Counted from the first letter of the stretch, positions 1 to 8,700 are shown. The stretch: DNA of 64,000 nucleotides from Saccharibacter sp. 17.LH.SD (GCF_009834805.1 NZ_WVHO01000012.1:62001-126000), one strand, 5' to 3'. The notes: generated by a model from the letters alone, not told the origin. Made by a program: numbers and translations.

Positions 1-986
1 AGATTGAAGATATGAGCGCGCCCTTTCAAGGTATCACGTATCCGCTTCGCCTCCTGCACCAAACGCTCCCCGCCATTGAGCAACGTCATAGGGTCCAAAT
101 TTCCTTGAAGCGTGATATGCTCAGGCACCATTTTGGCAATCTTAGGCAGGTCAGCAACCGTATCAAGTGCTAGAGTATTTATACCCGTCTTCGTCGCATA
201 TTCCTCAACCATCACCCCACCTAAGCGTGGAAAGCCGATAATAGGCGTTTCAGGATGGTGCTTCCGAATATGCTCAACAATGATGCGCGTTGGCTCAATA
301 ACGTAACGGCGAAACTCCTCAGGCGGAAGCAAGCCTCCCCAAGAATCAAAGAGCATTACCGCTTCCGCTCCAGCTTCTATCTGCCCACACAACATTTTTG
401 CTGTATTACGTGTCAAAAGATCCATTAACGCATCATAAAGTGCTGGATTTTTCTGCATGAGCTGGCGCGTATGCATAAAATCACGCGATCCACCGCCCTC
501 AATCATGTAGCATGATACGGTGAAGGGGCTTCCTGCAAAGCCTAATAATGTTGTTTCTTTAGGAAGTTCTTTTGTTAGTCGACGCAAAGCTTCCCGAACT
601 GGAGCCGTTGCCTCCATCAGGCGATCTTCATCCAACATCTGAAGATCATGCTCTGAACGAATAGGAGACAGAATAGGCCCTCGCCCCTCTTCAAAACGCA
701 GAGACTGGCCCATAGCCCATGGAAGAATCAAAATATCAGAAAAAAGAATGGCGCCATCCATGTGATAGCGACGAATAGGCTGAAGCGTCAGTTCAACAGC
801 AATATCCGGGGTCATGCACCGTGTTAAAAAATCAGCCTTTTCCCGCTGAGCGCGAAACTCAGGAAGGTAACGTCCGGCTTGTCGCATAAGCCAGACAGGA
901 GGTGGCCACACAGCCTCTCCTCGGAGAGCGCGAAGAAGGGGCTTAGTTTCAGCCATTGCTGAGGAAATCTTTTTTTCGTGAGACAT
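1..986 (-). CDS. hemE: Uroporphyrinogen decarboxylase (3' end cut by window edge)
   Basis: Cytoplasmic haem-pathway enzyme that removes four carboxyl groups from uroporphyrinogen III to give coproporphyrinogen III. The reverse strand encodes 328 residues with family hallmarks: PVWLMRQAGRYLPEFR near residue 30 (substrate-binding Arg), ILFSDIL with the catalytic-type Asp, GFAGSPFTV, FDSWGG, and the C-terminal QGNLDP motif before the window edge. Roughly 15-25 residues are missing at the C-terminus, judging from the usual length. I used the ATG at 986, which begins MSHEKKISSAMAE; an in-frame ATG at 956 is possible. It is transcribed away from the candidate origin, as hemE is in Caulobacter and Rickettsia. 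Identification is firm. Confidence 0.96.
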   Translation of the reverse strand, partial: MSHEKKISSAMAETKPLLRALRGEAVWPPPVWLMRQAGRYLPEFRAQREKADFLTRCMTPDIAVELTLQPIRRYHMDGAILFSDILILPWAMGQSLRFEEGRGPILSPIRSEHDLQMLDEDRLMEATAPVREALRRLTKELPKETTLLGFAGSPFTVSCYMIEGGGSRDFMHTRQLMQKNPALYDALMDLLTRNTAKMLCGQIEAGAEAVMLFDSWGGLLPPEEFRRYVIEPTRIIVEHIRKHHPETPIIGFPRLGGVMVEEYATKTGINTLALDTVADLPKIAKMVPEHITLQGNLDPMTLLNGGERLVQEAKRIRDTLKGRAHIFN

Positions 987-1260
987 GATACCAATTGATA
1001 AAAGAAAAGAATGAGAGATGTAAGAGAAAATTGCAGGATTTGTGATCTTCTTATTCAATAAAATTCCACATTTTACCCACAGAAAAAATCAACAAAAAAT
1101 CCTTGTTTATCAAAGAGTGTAGGAGGTTATCCAAATTTTTCCACAATAGACTTGTATGTATATGTCATTCAAAAACGTACACATAATGGATTCTTCTAGA
1201 GCCATTTTTCTCAGGAATCATTCGCTATCATTACGCGTTAATTTGTCTAAACTTCCCCTC
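987..1260. other. oriC: Candidate chromosomal replication origin (hemE-maf gap)
   Basis: Noncoding, strongly AT-rich gap between divergent hemE and maf. Three 9-mers each differ by one base from the DnaA box TTATCCACA, all in the same orientation: TTACCCACA at 1073-1081, TTATCCAAA at 1127-1135 and TTTTCCACA at 1137-1145. A/T runs surround them (for example 1083-1100). Established knowledge: the Caulobacter and Rickettsia origins adjoin hemE. That this gap is oriC is an inference; no dnaA, parAB or gidA is present in the window to support it independently. Promoters for both flanking genes must also lie here. Confidence 0.55.
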
Positions 1261-1875
1261 ATGATGAACTATTTTCCAACCCGCTTTCCCTTAATCCTTG
1301 CAAGCAGTTCTACAATCCGACAGCGCCTTCTGACCGAGGCGGGAGTAAAAGCCATCGCTATACCCGCTCATATTGATGAAGACGCTTTACGCAACAATGC
1401 TCAAAATAACTCTATTGCTGAAATGACGTATGCTTTAGCGAATGCAAAAGCGGATGCGATAAGCAAACAGAGCTCAGAGAACGACATTATTATCGCTGCA
1501 GATCAAATTCTCGAATGTAATGGCACTATTTTCGCAAAACCATCTTCAATAGAAGACGCGCGGCGACATCTACAATATCTCCGCGGACGAACACATACGC
1601 TCTATACCGCTCTTGTTTTATGGAAAAATAAAAAATGTGTATGGCAGCATCTCAGTACACCGCAGCTCACCATGAGAAATTTCTCTGACGCATTTTTAGA
1701 ACAGTATTTACGTTACGATAGCCATGAAATTATCCACTGTGTCGGGGCTTATCGAATGGAAGGTCCGGGAATCCATCTTTTCAAGCATATTGAGGGAGAA
1801 ATGGATGCTGTCTTAGGGCTACCAAGACTTCCCCTTCTTGAAGCACTTCGTTGTCACGCAGGGCTGATGACTTAA
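1261..1875 (+). CDS. maf: Maf family nucleotide pyrophosphatase (first of two)
   Basis: Maf/YhdE/YceF-type house-cleaning pyrophosphatase that hydrolyses non-canonical or canonical nucleoside triphosphates to monophosphates in the cytoplasm. Motifs: LILASSSTIRQRLL at the N-terminus (the family has LASxSPRR), AADQILECNG containing the catalytic-type Asp, LRGRTHTLYTALVLW, and the C-terminal EGEMDAVLGLPRLPLLEAL. The open frame extends upstream to 1156, but the upstream 35 residues do not look like the family and would run into the DnaA-box region, so I use the ATG at 1261 (MMNYFPTR; 1264 is equally possible). It gives 204 residues, normal for the family. In many alphaproteobacteria aroE-coaE-dnaQ follow; here a tRNA and znu genes do. 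A second, divergent Maf lies at 46711-47343. Confidence 0.9.
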   Translation: MMNYFPTRFPLILASSSTIRQRLLTEAGVKAIAIPAHIDEDALRNNAQNNSIAEMTYALANAKADAISKQSSENDIIIAADQILECNGTIFAKPSSIEDARRHLQYLRGRTHTLYTALVLWKNKKCVWQHLSTPQLTMRNFSDAFLEQYLRYDSHEIIHCVGAYRMEGPGIHLFKHIEGEMDAVLGLPRLPLLEALRCHAGLMT

Positions 1876-1989
1876 CGGAAAGCCCCCTTCCCGCGTAACC
1901 ATCTCAGAAATGGTGGATTAGATTTTTTATCTTGCTAATCCATCACGAGAACGATATAGAGGCTCACGCACAGCTGGAAGTGCGATTGT

Positions 1990-2065
1990 GGGGCCATAGC
2001 TCAGTTGGGAGAGCGCCTGAATGGCATTCAGGAGGTCGTCGGTTCGATCCCGATTGGCTCCACCA
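1990..2065 (+). tRNA. tRNA-Ala (anticodon GGC)
   Basis: A 76-base cloverleaf. The acceptor GGGGCCA pairs with TGGCTCC (one G-T), the D-arm is GCTCAGTTGGGAGAGC, the anticodon stem CCTGA/TCAGG encloses loop ATGGCAT (anticodon GGC), and the T-arm contains GGTTCGATCC. The 3' CCA is genome-encoded at 2063-2065. Upstream, TGGATTAG at 1913-1920 could pair with CTAATCCA at 1935-1942, a weak hairpin possibly ending maf. Confidence 0.97.
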
Positions 2066-2146
2066 TATCTTTATGATAATCTTCCCCCTCAAATGTCTTT
2101 CTTTGTAAGAGGCTTCTATCCTTGGGTGGGTTTTTTCTATTTTTAA

Positions 2147-2165
2147 TATGTTATCTTATAACATA
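2147..2165. promoter_or_regulatory. Zur operator (zinc uptake regulator box)
   Basis: Palindrome TATGTTAT-CTT-ATAACATA with perfect 8-base arms. Its core ATGTTATCTTATAACAT differs by one base from the proteobacterial Zur core ATGTTATANTATAACAT. It lies upstream of the zinc ABC transporter genes, about 35 bases before the GTG at 2200. Repression by zinc-loaded Zur is inferred from the motif and context; no zur gene is in the window. Confidence 0.8.
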
Positions 2166-2199
2166 CGCTTTAAAGCATATAAAAAGTCACCCCCTCCGT

Positions 2200-3087
2200 G
2201 TGTGGCCTCATTATTGTCGTGTTGCTCTTCTTTTAACCTGCTCATGGCTTACCTTTGATGGTCTATCGCATAGTGCGTCTGCTCGCCCCCAGGCGCTCGT
2301 CTGTGTTGAGCATGTTTGGTGTGATATCGCCCAACAAATTGGAGGGAACGCGCTTCATACAACAGTGCTCATCACGGCTTCGGGGCTTGACCCACATCAT
2401 TTACGTCCCACACCTTCCTTAGCACGCACTTTATCGCAAGCAGACGCCGTTTTACTGAACGGTGCAACCTACGATGATTGGGCTCTTTCTCTTATTCCCC
2501 AGAACGTGCATCTCTTTAATATGGCTCAACAAGAAGGGAATTGGCGTCCTGGGGATGACCCTCATTTATTTTTTGATCCAAAAATTGTGCGCCATGCAGC
2601 CTTTAACATTGCACAATGGCTTATAACGAAAGACCCTGACCATGCGACGGAAATTAAGGGTCGTCTGGATCAATTCACAGAACAAACTCAGAAGATCCTT
2701 ATCCGCCTGGATCACTTAAAAGCACATTTCCAAGGAACAACGATCGCTATTACTGAACCCGCTGGAGAGCGTTTACTTTCTTACGCTGGTCTTACTATCG
2801 TTGACCGCCCATGGGCTTTAGCCGTTATGAATGAAAATGGTATTTCTGCTCGTGATACCGCTTCACTAGAAGAAAATATCACACAACATAAGATACGTTT
2901 TTTACTCGTAAATCCCACCGTCATGGCGCCCGAGGTTGAAACGATCAAAACATTAGCTAACGCTCATCATATCCCCACCATAGAGCTTGGTGAAAATTTA
3001 CCCACTGGCCAGTCTTGGCAAGGATGGATGAATCACACTCTTGATGATATCGAACACGCCCTCAACAGGACCGCTCTCACACCATGA
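2200..3087 (+). CDS. znuA: Periplasmic zinc-binding protein of ABC importer
   Basis: Cluster A-I (TroA/ZnuA, SBP_bac_9) substrate-binding lipoprotein-like or soluble receptor delivering Zn2+ to the ZnuBC permease. Metal-site candidates follow the family pattern: His in CVEHVWCDIA, the LDPHHLRPTPS segment, DDPHLFFDP, and a late conserved segment around FLLVNPTVMAPEVETIKTLA. The His/Asp-rich loop seen in E. coli ZnuA is absent. The open frame reaches back to a TTG at 2122, but that would place the Zur operator inside the gene. The GTG at 2200 gives 295 residues beginning with a convincing signal peptide (hydrophobic VALLLTCSW, cleavage near SASA-RP). No clear Shine-Dalgarno precedes it, so the start remains uncertain. 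The stop overlaps znuC by 4 bp. Confidence 0.85.
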   Translation: MWPHYCRVALLLTCSWLTFDGLSHSASARPQALVCVEHVWCDIAQQIGGNALHTTVLITASGLDPHHLRPTPSLARTLSQADAVLLNGATYDDWALSLIPQNVHLFNMAQQEGNWRPGDDPHLFFDPKIVRHAAFNIAQWLITKDPDHATEIKGRLDQFTEQTQKILIRLDHLKAHFQGTTIAITEPAGERLLSYAGLTIVDRPWALAVMNENGISARDTASLEENITQHKIRFLLVNPTVMAPEVETIKTLANAHHIPTIELGENLPTGQSWQGWMNHTLDDIEHALNRTALTP

Positions 3088-3743
3088 GAGCATCGGATAT
3101 TGTTTGTCACAATCTCCAACTTATTGTTGGACCTTGTGTTGTCTTGTCGGACGCGACACTCAAATTGTCACTCACAGGAATTACGGTTCTCCGTGGGAAT
3201 AATGGAACGGGAAAAACCTCTTTTCTTCACTCTCTTTTAGGGCTTGAAGCCCCTCAACAAGGATCATTAACCGTCTTGGGAACGACTCCCCAAAAAGCTC
3301 GTCCTTATATTGGTTATATGCCGCAAAAAGCAGGGGAGGCGGCCCCCATGATTCCGGTTATTGATCACGTAATAGCCAGTATTTCCGGGACCAAATGGGG
3401 TTTTCCACTCAATTTAAAGCGTCGGCATGATGCTATGACGTTATTGACGCTTACGAACGCCCAGTCACTTGCCCATCGCCCTATTGGCGTTTTATCGGGA
3501 GGAGAGAGGCAGCGTATTGCCTTAGCTCAAGCTCTATCAGGATCTCCCCAACTACTCATTCTCGATGAACCTTTAGCGGCTTTAGATCCAATTGCTCGAC
3601 AAAAAAATCTTGTTCTCTTGAATCAGTTACACCAACAACTTGGTCTCAATATTCTTATGACAGCCCATGAATCTTTAACTCTTGACGGTTCTTCAAAGCC
3701 ACTCCGTGAAATATGGCTGAAAGATGGGAAGTTATATGTTTGA
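3084..3743 (+). CDS. znuC: Zinc ABC importer ATPase
   Basis: Nucleotide-binding subunit that powers Zn2+ uptake on the cytoplasmic face of the inner membrane. All ABC motifs are visible: Walker A GNNGTGKTS near residue 40, Q-loop region YMPQKAGE, signature LSGGERQRIALAQAL, Walker B LLILDEPLAALD and the H-loop MTAHE. At 219 residues it is slightly shorter than E. coli ZnuC (about 250) and lacks that protein's C-terminal tail. The ATG overlaps the znuA stop (ATGA), indicating translational coupling in a znuA-znuC-znuB operon. Confidence 0.9.
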   Translation: MRASDIVCHNLQLIVGPCVVLSDATLKLSLTGITVLRGNNGTGKTSFLHSLLGLEAPQQGSLTVLGTTPQKARPYIGYMPQKAGEAAPMIPVIDHVIASISGTKWGFPLNLKRRHDAMTLLTLTNAQSLAHRPIGVLSGGERQRIALAQALSGSPQLLILDEPLAALDPIARQKNLVLLNQLHQQLGLNILMTAHESLTLDGSSKPLREIWLKDGKLYV

Positions 3744-4563
3744 ATTTTCCTTCATGCAGCACGCTTTTATAGGGTGTTTTCTCGTATCCGTTTTAGCGGG
3801 AATTGTCGGATGGTTCATGCTTCTTCGCCGACAAACTTTTGCAGCACATGCCCTCCCTCATATCGGTTTTAGCGGAGCTGCAGCAGCTGTATGGATCGGT
3901 TTTTCTCCACTTCTCGGCATGATCGGATCAAGCCTTATTGCTGGATTCTTTATTGCTCATGAAGGGCATAAAACTGGTGGATCATTTCACCCTCTCCGCC
4001 GCGAAACCATGACAGGCCTCGCCCTCACAGCAAGCCTTGGGCTTGGTGTATGGTGCCTTCATGAGGCTAATACAGCTTCTAATCAGGCAACAACTCTTCT
4101 ATTCGGCGATGTCTTAAGTCTCAGCACCACAACATTGATGGAGTTAGGAGGTGTTTTCCTTCTCTGTATCATCCTTCTCGGGGCTCTTTGGCGCCCACTT
4201 CTTTTTTCAAGTCTCTCCCCAGACCTCGCAGAGGCACGCGGCGTATCAGTCTCACACATATCCCGCTCTTTTATGATCCTTGCTGCCTTAGCAACATCAG
4301 CATGCTCCGAGATAGCCGGAGCTTTGTTATCTTTCAGCTTAATGATTGGCCCAGCGTCCGCAGCCCTACGCTTAGAATTATCCCCTTTAAAAGGGATCAT
4401 CTTTTCTATTATCGCAGCTCTCGCCCTCTCATGGAGTGGCTTAATTCTCTCTTGGTTCACCGATGCTCCTGTCTCTTTTTGGATCAGCATCGGCGCCGTT
4501 CTTCTTTATAGTGTAGTCTCTTGTATTCAACGACTCAAATTGAAGCTTTTTAATAAAGTGTAG
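3736..4563 (+). CDS. znuB: Zinc ABC importer permease
   Basis: ABC-3 family membrane subunit forming the zinc channel. It is 275 residues with about eight hydrophobic segments. The family-type cytoplasmic region is RRQTFAAHALPHIGFSGAA, followed by the late GALLSFSLMIGPASAAL segment. An in-frame ATG lies at 3724, but the ATG at 3736 has GGGAAG about six bases upstream and overlaps the end of znuC, so I prefer it. It ends 8 bases before the convergent dedA gene with no separate terminator visible. Zinc specificity rests on the Zur box at the head of the operon; the ABC-3 fold alone could also serve manganese. Confidence 0.88.
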   Translation: MFEFSFMQHAFIGCFLVSVLAGIVGWFMLLRRQTFAAHALPHIGFSGAAAAVWIGFSPLLGMIGSSLIAGFFIAHEGHKTGGSFHPLRRETMTGLALTASLGLGVWCLHEANTASNQATTLLFGDVLSLSTTTLMELGGVFLLCIILLGALWRPLLFSSLSPDLAEARGVSVSHISRSFMILAALATSACSEIAGALLSFSLMIGPASAALRLELSPLKGIIFSIIAALALSWSGLILSWFTDAPVSFWISIGAVLLYSVVSCIQRLKLKLFNKV

Positions 4564-4571
4564 TGGTAGTC

Positions 4572-5234
4572 TTATGGGGTGCGTTTCTTTTTTTGTCGTG
4601 CCAGATACTGTTCTTCGTCAAGTTTTGCTTTTTCTAAAAGCGCATGTTCATGGTGACGAAGAAAGAGAAAACCCCCAACCATCCCGAGTACAGCGACGAC
4701 ACCGACAGATATCCCTACAGGGCCGGAGAAATCTTCGATTTGTTCACCGAGTTTGTATGTAATGAAAACGTAGCTTCCTCCCCACAGAGTGCCCCCTAGC
4801 GCATTGTAGAAGAAGAACTGGAGCCATGGCATACGCACAGCACCTGCGAGAAGGGCTATAAAAATGCGTAAAATGGCCATAAAGCGTCCCATGAGAACGC
4901 CAAGCCCTCCATAATGACGGAAGAGATAACGCCCCAACAGAAGGCGGTCAGAATTTAATCCAATTTTGCTTCCATGCTTTTCTAACAAACCATAGCCGAA
5001 GCGACGTCCTATTTCATATCCAAGGTTATCCCCTAGAATGGCGCCGATAATAGCGGATGCCATGACGCCCTCAAGAGAGAGGTGATGGGTTTTTGCCGCA
5101 TAGAGGGATGTAAGAATTAAAAGACTTTCAGCAGGGAGGGGAACCCCAGTACTTTCGAACATAATAATCCCACCCAGTACAAGATAGGCGTACTGGCTCG
5201 GAAGTTGCGCTAGAAAGTCGAAAATATGATGCAG
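4572..5234 (-). CDS. DedA family membrane protein, probable CTG start
   Basis: DedA/SNARE-associated-like inner-membrane protein; the family includes undecaprenyl-phosphate and phospholipid flippases needed for envelope integrity. Family marks are the FESTGVPLPAESLL segment, GDNLGYEIGRRFG, and the GRFMAILRIFIALLAG motif with its conserved Arg. The first ATG (5162) sits inside the conserved segment, so the protein must begin earlier. The reading frame stays open upstream through FDFLAQLPSQYAYLVLGGII, which looks like the missing N-terminal helix. The only credible start is a CTG at 5234-5232, with a perfect AGGAG (complement of 5242-5246) seven bases before it. This gives 220 residues. The product is cytoplasmic-membrane embedded with a charged C-terminal tail (LARQKKKR). 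Confidence 0.85.
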   Translation of the reverse strand: MHHIFDFLAQLPSQYAYLVLGGIIMFESTGVPLPAESLLILTSLYAAKTHHLSLEGVMASAIIGAILGDNLGYEIGRRFGYGLLEKHGSKIGLNSDRLLLGRYLFRHYGGLGVLMGRFMAILRIFIALLAGAVRMPWLQFFFYNALGGTLWGGSYVFITYKLGEQIEDFSGPVGISVGVVAVLGMVGGFLFLRHHEHALLEKAKLDEEQYLARQKKKRTP

Positions 5235-5331
5235 GGGACTACTCCTATCGACGTCATGATAAGGATATGTTCTCGAGAGAGTATATCACAGATTAATTAG
5301 TGCAATATAATTATGCATCAGAGGAAACGGT

Positions 5332-7242
5332 ATGTTGCCAATGAGCCTGGAATCATGGGTAAGCCCCCAGTTAATCATTCAAAAAAACCGTACATTTAGT
5401 GAGTTACGTGCTGATCAAGGGTGGGTGCTCTGGTTAGAGCGACGGCCTGAGGATGGAGGACGTCATGTTGTCGTGGGGCGTTCTCATGATGGAACTATCC
5501 ATGACTTAACCCCTCAAGAGAGTGATGTTGGCACAAATGTGAATGTTTATGGCGGGGGGGCTTGGACCTACCGTTTTTCAGAACATGGGATAGAGGTTAT
5601 TTTTAGTGACCGTCGTCGGGGAGGTTTATGGTTGAGCCTTCAAGGACACACGTCTCAGTTATGGTGTGCAGAAACGGGAAGTGATGGGAAAAACGGTTAC
5701 TTCGCGGATTTGGCTTTTTCATCGTCAGGGAAGGAAGTCTTCTGTGTGCGTGAAGTGCATGTGGGAGATCAAGAAAGTGCCCAAATAGTTTCCGTATCCT
5801 CTGACGGGGATATTTCTGTTCTTGATGAACGGGCCGATTTTTATGCCTCGCCGCGTCCTTCTCCTGATGGATGCTATCTTGCATGGATCGCCTGGGATAA
5901 TCCTCACATGCCTTGGACGGAAACACGTCTTTGCGTCATGTCATTAGAAGAGAGAAATACTCCCATATATGTGTTGGAAGGTGAAAAAGAAGCCTGCAGC
6001 GTTATGGAACCCTTATGGGATGGGGAGCGCCTTTATGCTTTGTCTGATCGTTCATGCGCTGGGCATGAAAGAGTATGGGCACCTATCGCTTTTGTGAGGT
6101 CTGAGAATCGTTGGCGGGATCTTAATCTGCCACATGCAGGTCTTGAGGTTGGCTTGCCCGCTTGGGTCTTTGGCCAACGGTCCTATGTTGCGTTGCCTCA
6201 TGGTGAGTTGTTGGTTCGGGGGATAAAGGAAGGTTTTTCTCAAATTCGTCGTTATTCTCCCAAGGCTGGGTGGCGAAATGTTGAGTGGGGAGGAACACCG
6301 GAGAATGTTCCTTTTCCCTTAAACAAGGACGAGGCGGATTTTGCTTGGATTGACGCGCCGGCTGATCATCCGCCTTCATTGATGATTGGGAGGCCTGGGG
6401 CAAAAGGGCATCGTTTTCGTGAAGCATGGCATCTGCCAGAGGGAGTGGAGCGCGCTGATATTGCCGTGCCGCGTGTTATACAATGTGAGACGTCTGACGA
6501 TATTGGGCCAGTTCGGGCGTTATTTTACGCCCCTGCACATGGAAAACATTGCGTGAAGCCTGATGCGAAACCTCCATTAGTGGTGATTGTGCATGGTGGG
6601 CCAACCGGGCAAGCGCGGACGGACCTTTCATTTAAGGTGCAATGGTGGGCTTCGCGTGGGTTTGCGGTGTTAGACGTTAATTACCGTGGGTCAACAGGGT
6701 TTGGGCGCTCTTATCGAGAGGCTCTCAATGGGCTTTGGGGGGTACGAGATGTTCAAGACTGCTGTTTGGCGGTGCGTGAGGTCGTCAAGCAAGGGCTCGT
6801 AGACCCTGCACGTTGTGTTATCCGTGGCAGCAGTGCTGGTGGTTTGACGGTTCTTTCAGCGTTGGCTCAGTCTGATCTTTTTGTCGCGGGAACATCGCTC
6901 TACGGTGTGACAGATTTGCGTGGCTTGGTCGCGGATACGCATCGTTTTGAGGCGCGTTATCTTGATGGGCTGATTGCCCCGTGGCCAGAAGGAGAAGCAA
7001 CATATCTTGAACGGTCACCCGTGAGTTGGCCTGAAAAAATTAAAGCTCCTGTTCTCTTTTTACATGGTGACGCTGATAAAGTCGTGCCGCTAGCGCAAGC
7101 AGAAGCACTGGTTGGAAAACTAGAAGAGGCCTCGTTGCATGTTTATCCAAAGGAAGGCCACGGTTTCCGTCAGCCAGACGTCATTGTGGACGCTTTTCAA
7201 CGGGAGCTGGCCTTCTATCAACGGGTTTTTGCGTGTGCGTGA
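5332..7242 (+). CDS. S9 family prolyl oligopeptidase-like serine peptidase
   Basis: Predicted acylaminoacyl-peptidase/dipeptidyl-peptidase of the alpha/beta-hydrolase S9C type, acting on short peptides. The N-terminal half (to about residue 390) is a beta-propeller-like region without catalytic residues. The C-terminal peptidase domain carries VVIVHGGPTGQ (oxyanion region), nucleophile Ser501 in GSSAGG, Asp in LHGDADKVVPLAQA and His in EGHGFRQPD. There is no signal peptide, so it is probably cytoplasmic. The ATG at 5332 is preceded by GAGGAAA; a second ATG three codons on is possible. 636 residues is normal for the group. The 3' end overlaps the convergent MATE gene by 25 bp. Confidence 0.9.
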   Translation: MLPMSLESWVSPQLIIQKNRTFSELRADQGWVLWLERRPEDGGRHVVVGRSHDGTIHDLTPQESDVGTNVNVYGGGAWTYRFSEHGIEVIFSDRRRGGLWLSLQGHTSQLWCAETGSDGKNGYFADLAFSSSGKEVFCVREVHVGDQESAQIVSVSSDGDISVLDERADFYASPRPSPDGCYLAWIAWDNPHMPWTETRLCVMSLEERNTPIYVLEGEKEACSVMEPLWDGERLYALSDRSCAGHERVWAPIAFVRSENRWRDLNLPHAGLEVGLPAWVFGQRSYVALPHGELLVRGIKEGFSQIRRYSPKAGWRNVEWGGTPENVPFPLNKDEADFAWIDAPADHPPSLMIGRPGAKGHRFREAWHLPEGVERADIAVPRVIQCETSDDIGPVRALFYAPAHGKHCVKPDAKPPLVVIVHGGPTGQARTDLSFKVQWWASRGFAVLDVNYRGSTGFGRSYREALNGLWGVRDVQDCCLAVREVVKQGLVDPARCVIRGSSAGGLTVLSALAQSDLFVAGTSLYGVTDLRGLVADTHRFEARYLDGLIAPWPEGEATYLERSPVSWPEKIKAPVLFLHGDADKVVPLAQAEALVGKLEEASLHVYPKEGHGFRQPDVIVDAFQRELAFYQRVFACA

Positions 7243-8627
7243 AGGGGGTTAGACGTCGGCGGATGACTAAGTTTTTTTATAACAGAAAAAGCGGTCATCA
7301 TCGCTAATGACCCCGTCATGACAACACCAAGGGCTTGTCCAATCATGACGCCTTGGGGACCATAGGTTGCACCGATTGTAACGAATGGAATGGTCCCCAA
7401 GGTTGCGCGAGCCCAGTTGAAACCCGTTGAGTAAAATGGGTGTCCCAAATTGTTGAAAGCCGTGTTGGAAACGAAAAGCAGGCCGACAAAGGCATAGCTT
7501 GCCACAACCCAGTGACAAAAAAGTGTTACGAGGGAAACTCCGACACCTTGCACATGGAATAAGTGGAGAATGAGGGATTGTGTTGACGCAAAAAGAATCC
7601 ACGCAATGCCGACACAAAGAGTCGTCAATTTAAGAGCAGCAAGGAAAGTCTCTTTAACGCGGTGAGGCTGCTTGGCGCCAAGATTTTGCGCCATAATGGG
7701 GCCCACAGAAGCGGTGAGAGCAAAAACAAAGGCGAAGGAAACAGGTACTATTCTGTCAATAACGGCCTGACCAGAGACAGCCTCTAGACCGAACCGTGCC
7801 ATGGCGTGCGTGACGAAGAGATTGCCAATGGGCGTTGCCATGTTGGTCGCGATCGCTGGCAGAGCAATTTTACTAATTTCAGCCGTTGCTGTGGGGATAA
7901 TTCGACGACGTGGTCGTTCCAGCATATCGTGGCCACGAAGGTGAAGAAACCCACTGAAGCAGATGACGCAGCGCGAGAGAACTGTACTGATGGCCGCGCC
8001 TTCTAAGCCGAAATGCAGACCAAAGATAAGAATGGGATCAATCACGGCTGTGCAAAAAGCACCTGTGAGGGTGACCCGCATCGCACTTTTTGCATCACCT
8101 ACGGCACGTAGAAGAGATGATAGAGCCATGCCAAGGCATAGAAGGGGCAGTGAGGGCGACGTGATTTGCAGAAAATGCGTTGCGTGTATTAACGCATCGC
8201 CTCGGGCACCAATGAGACATAAGAAGGGGTGCGCAAGCAGTGCTGTGATAGAACCAAGGATAAATGTAACGGCAAGCATAACGACGAGGAACGCTGAGGC
8301 GTGTCGCCGGGCTCGAGTGTGGCGATAGGCGCCAATGAGGCGTCCTGTGCAGGCTCCTAAACCGATGGACATCCCGATTGAGACGGCACTTTGAACGTAA
8401 TTGAGAGATGTTGCGAAAGCGATCGCTGCGGTTAACGTCGGGTCATGCAAATGAGAAATGTAGAAAAAATTCAGTAAATCAACAATGAAAATAGCCATGA
8501 GCCCAATGGCGCCCGTTCCGGCCATGACAACAACATGACGCATGATACTTCCGTCCACAAACCGTGCTCGTATGGGACGGCACGGTTGATCTGGGGCAGC
8601 GGGAGCAGAAGAAGAACGGTTTTTCAT
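7218..8627 (-). CDS. MATE family multidrug/metabolite efflux transporter
   Basis: Twelve-segment cation-coupled exporter of the MATE family (NorM/DinF-like) in the inner membrane. It is 469 residues with hydrophobic segments spaced in two halves. Typical features are the early IFIVDLLNFFYISHLHDP stretch, SIGLGACTGRLIGAYRHTRAR and its second-half counterpart GPIMAQNLGAKQPHRVKE. The open frame continues to a TTG at 8690, but the ATG at 8627 (MKNRSSSAPAAPD) precedes the polar N-terminal tail expected of the family, so I chose it. Its Shine-Dalgarno is weak. Substrate cannot be told from sequence. Confidence 0.88.
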   Translation of the reverse strand: MKNRSSSAPAAPDQPCRPIRARFVDGSIMRHVVVMAGTGAIGLMAIFIVDLLNFFYISHLHDPTLTAAIAFATSLNYVQSAVSIGMSIGLGACTGRLIGAYRHTRARRHASAFLVVMLAVTFILGSITALLAHPFLCLIGARGDALIHATHFLQITSPSLPLLCLGMALSSLLRAVGDAKSAMRVTLTGAFCTAVIDPILIFGLHFGLEGAAISTVLSRCVICFSGFLHLRGHDMLERPRRRIIPTATAEISKIALPAIATNMATPIGNLFVTHAMARFGLEAVSGQAVIDRIVPVSFAFVFALTASVGPIMAQNLGAKQPHRVKETFLAALKLTTLCVGIAWILFASTQSLILHLFHVQGVGVSLVTLFCHWVVASYAFVGLLFVSNTAFNNLGHPFYSTGFNWARATLGTIPFVTIGATYGPQGVMIGQALGVVMTGSLAMMTAFSVIKKLSHPPTSNPLHAHAKTR

Positions 8628-8700
8628 AGTGAATGATTGTGCCTTTTTAAGAGGGGGAGCACTACCCTCCTTACACGTGGAAAATGACAAGGGTAAAAAG

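Noticed and set aside
1156-1260. N-terminal extension of the first Maf (35 residues)
   Set aside because: It does not resemble Maf proteins and begins next to the DnaA boxes; the family sequence begins at 1261.
4083-4490. Long open frame on the reverse strand inside znuB
   Set aside because: It is a shadow of a well-supported permease: low-complexity, no start signal, no homology pattern.
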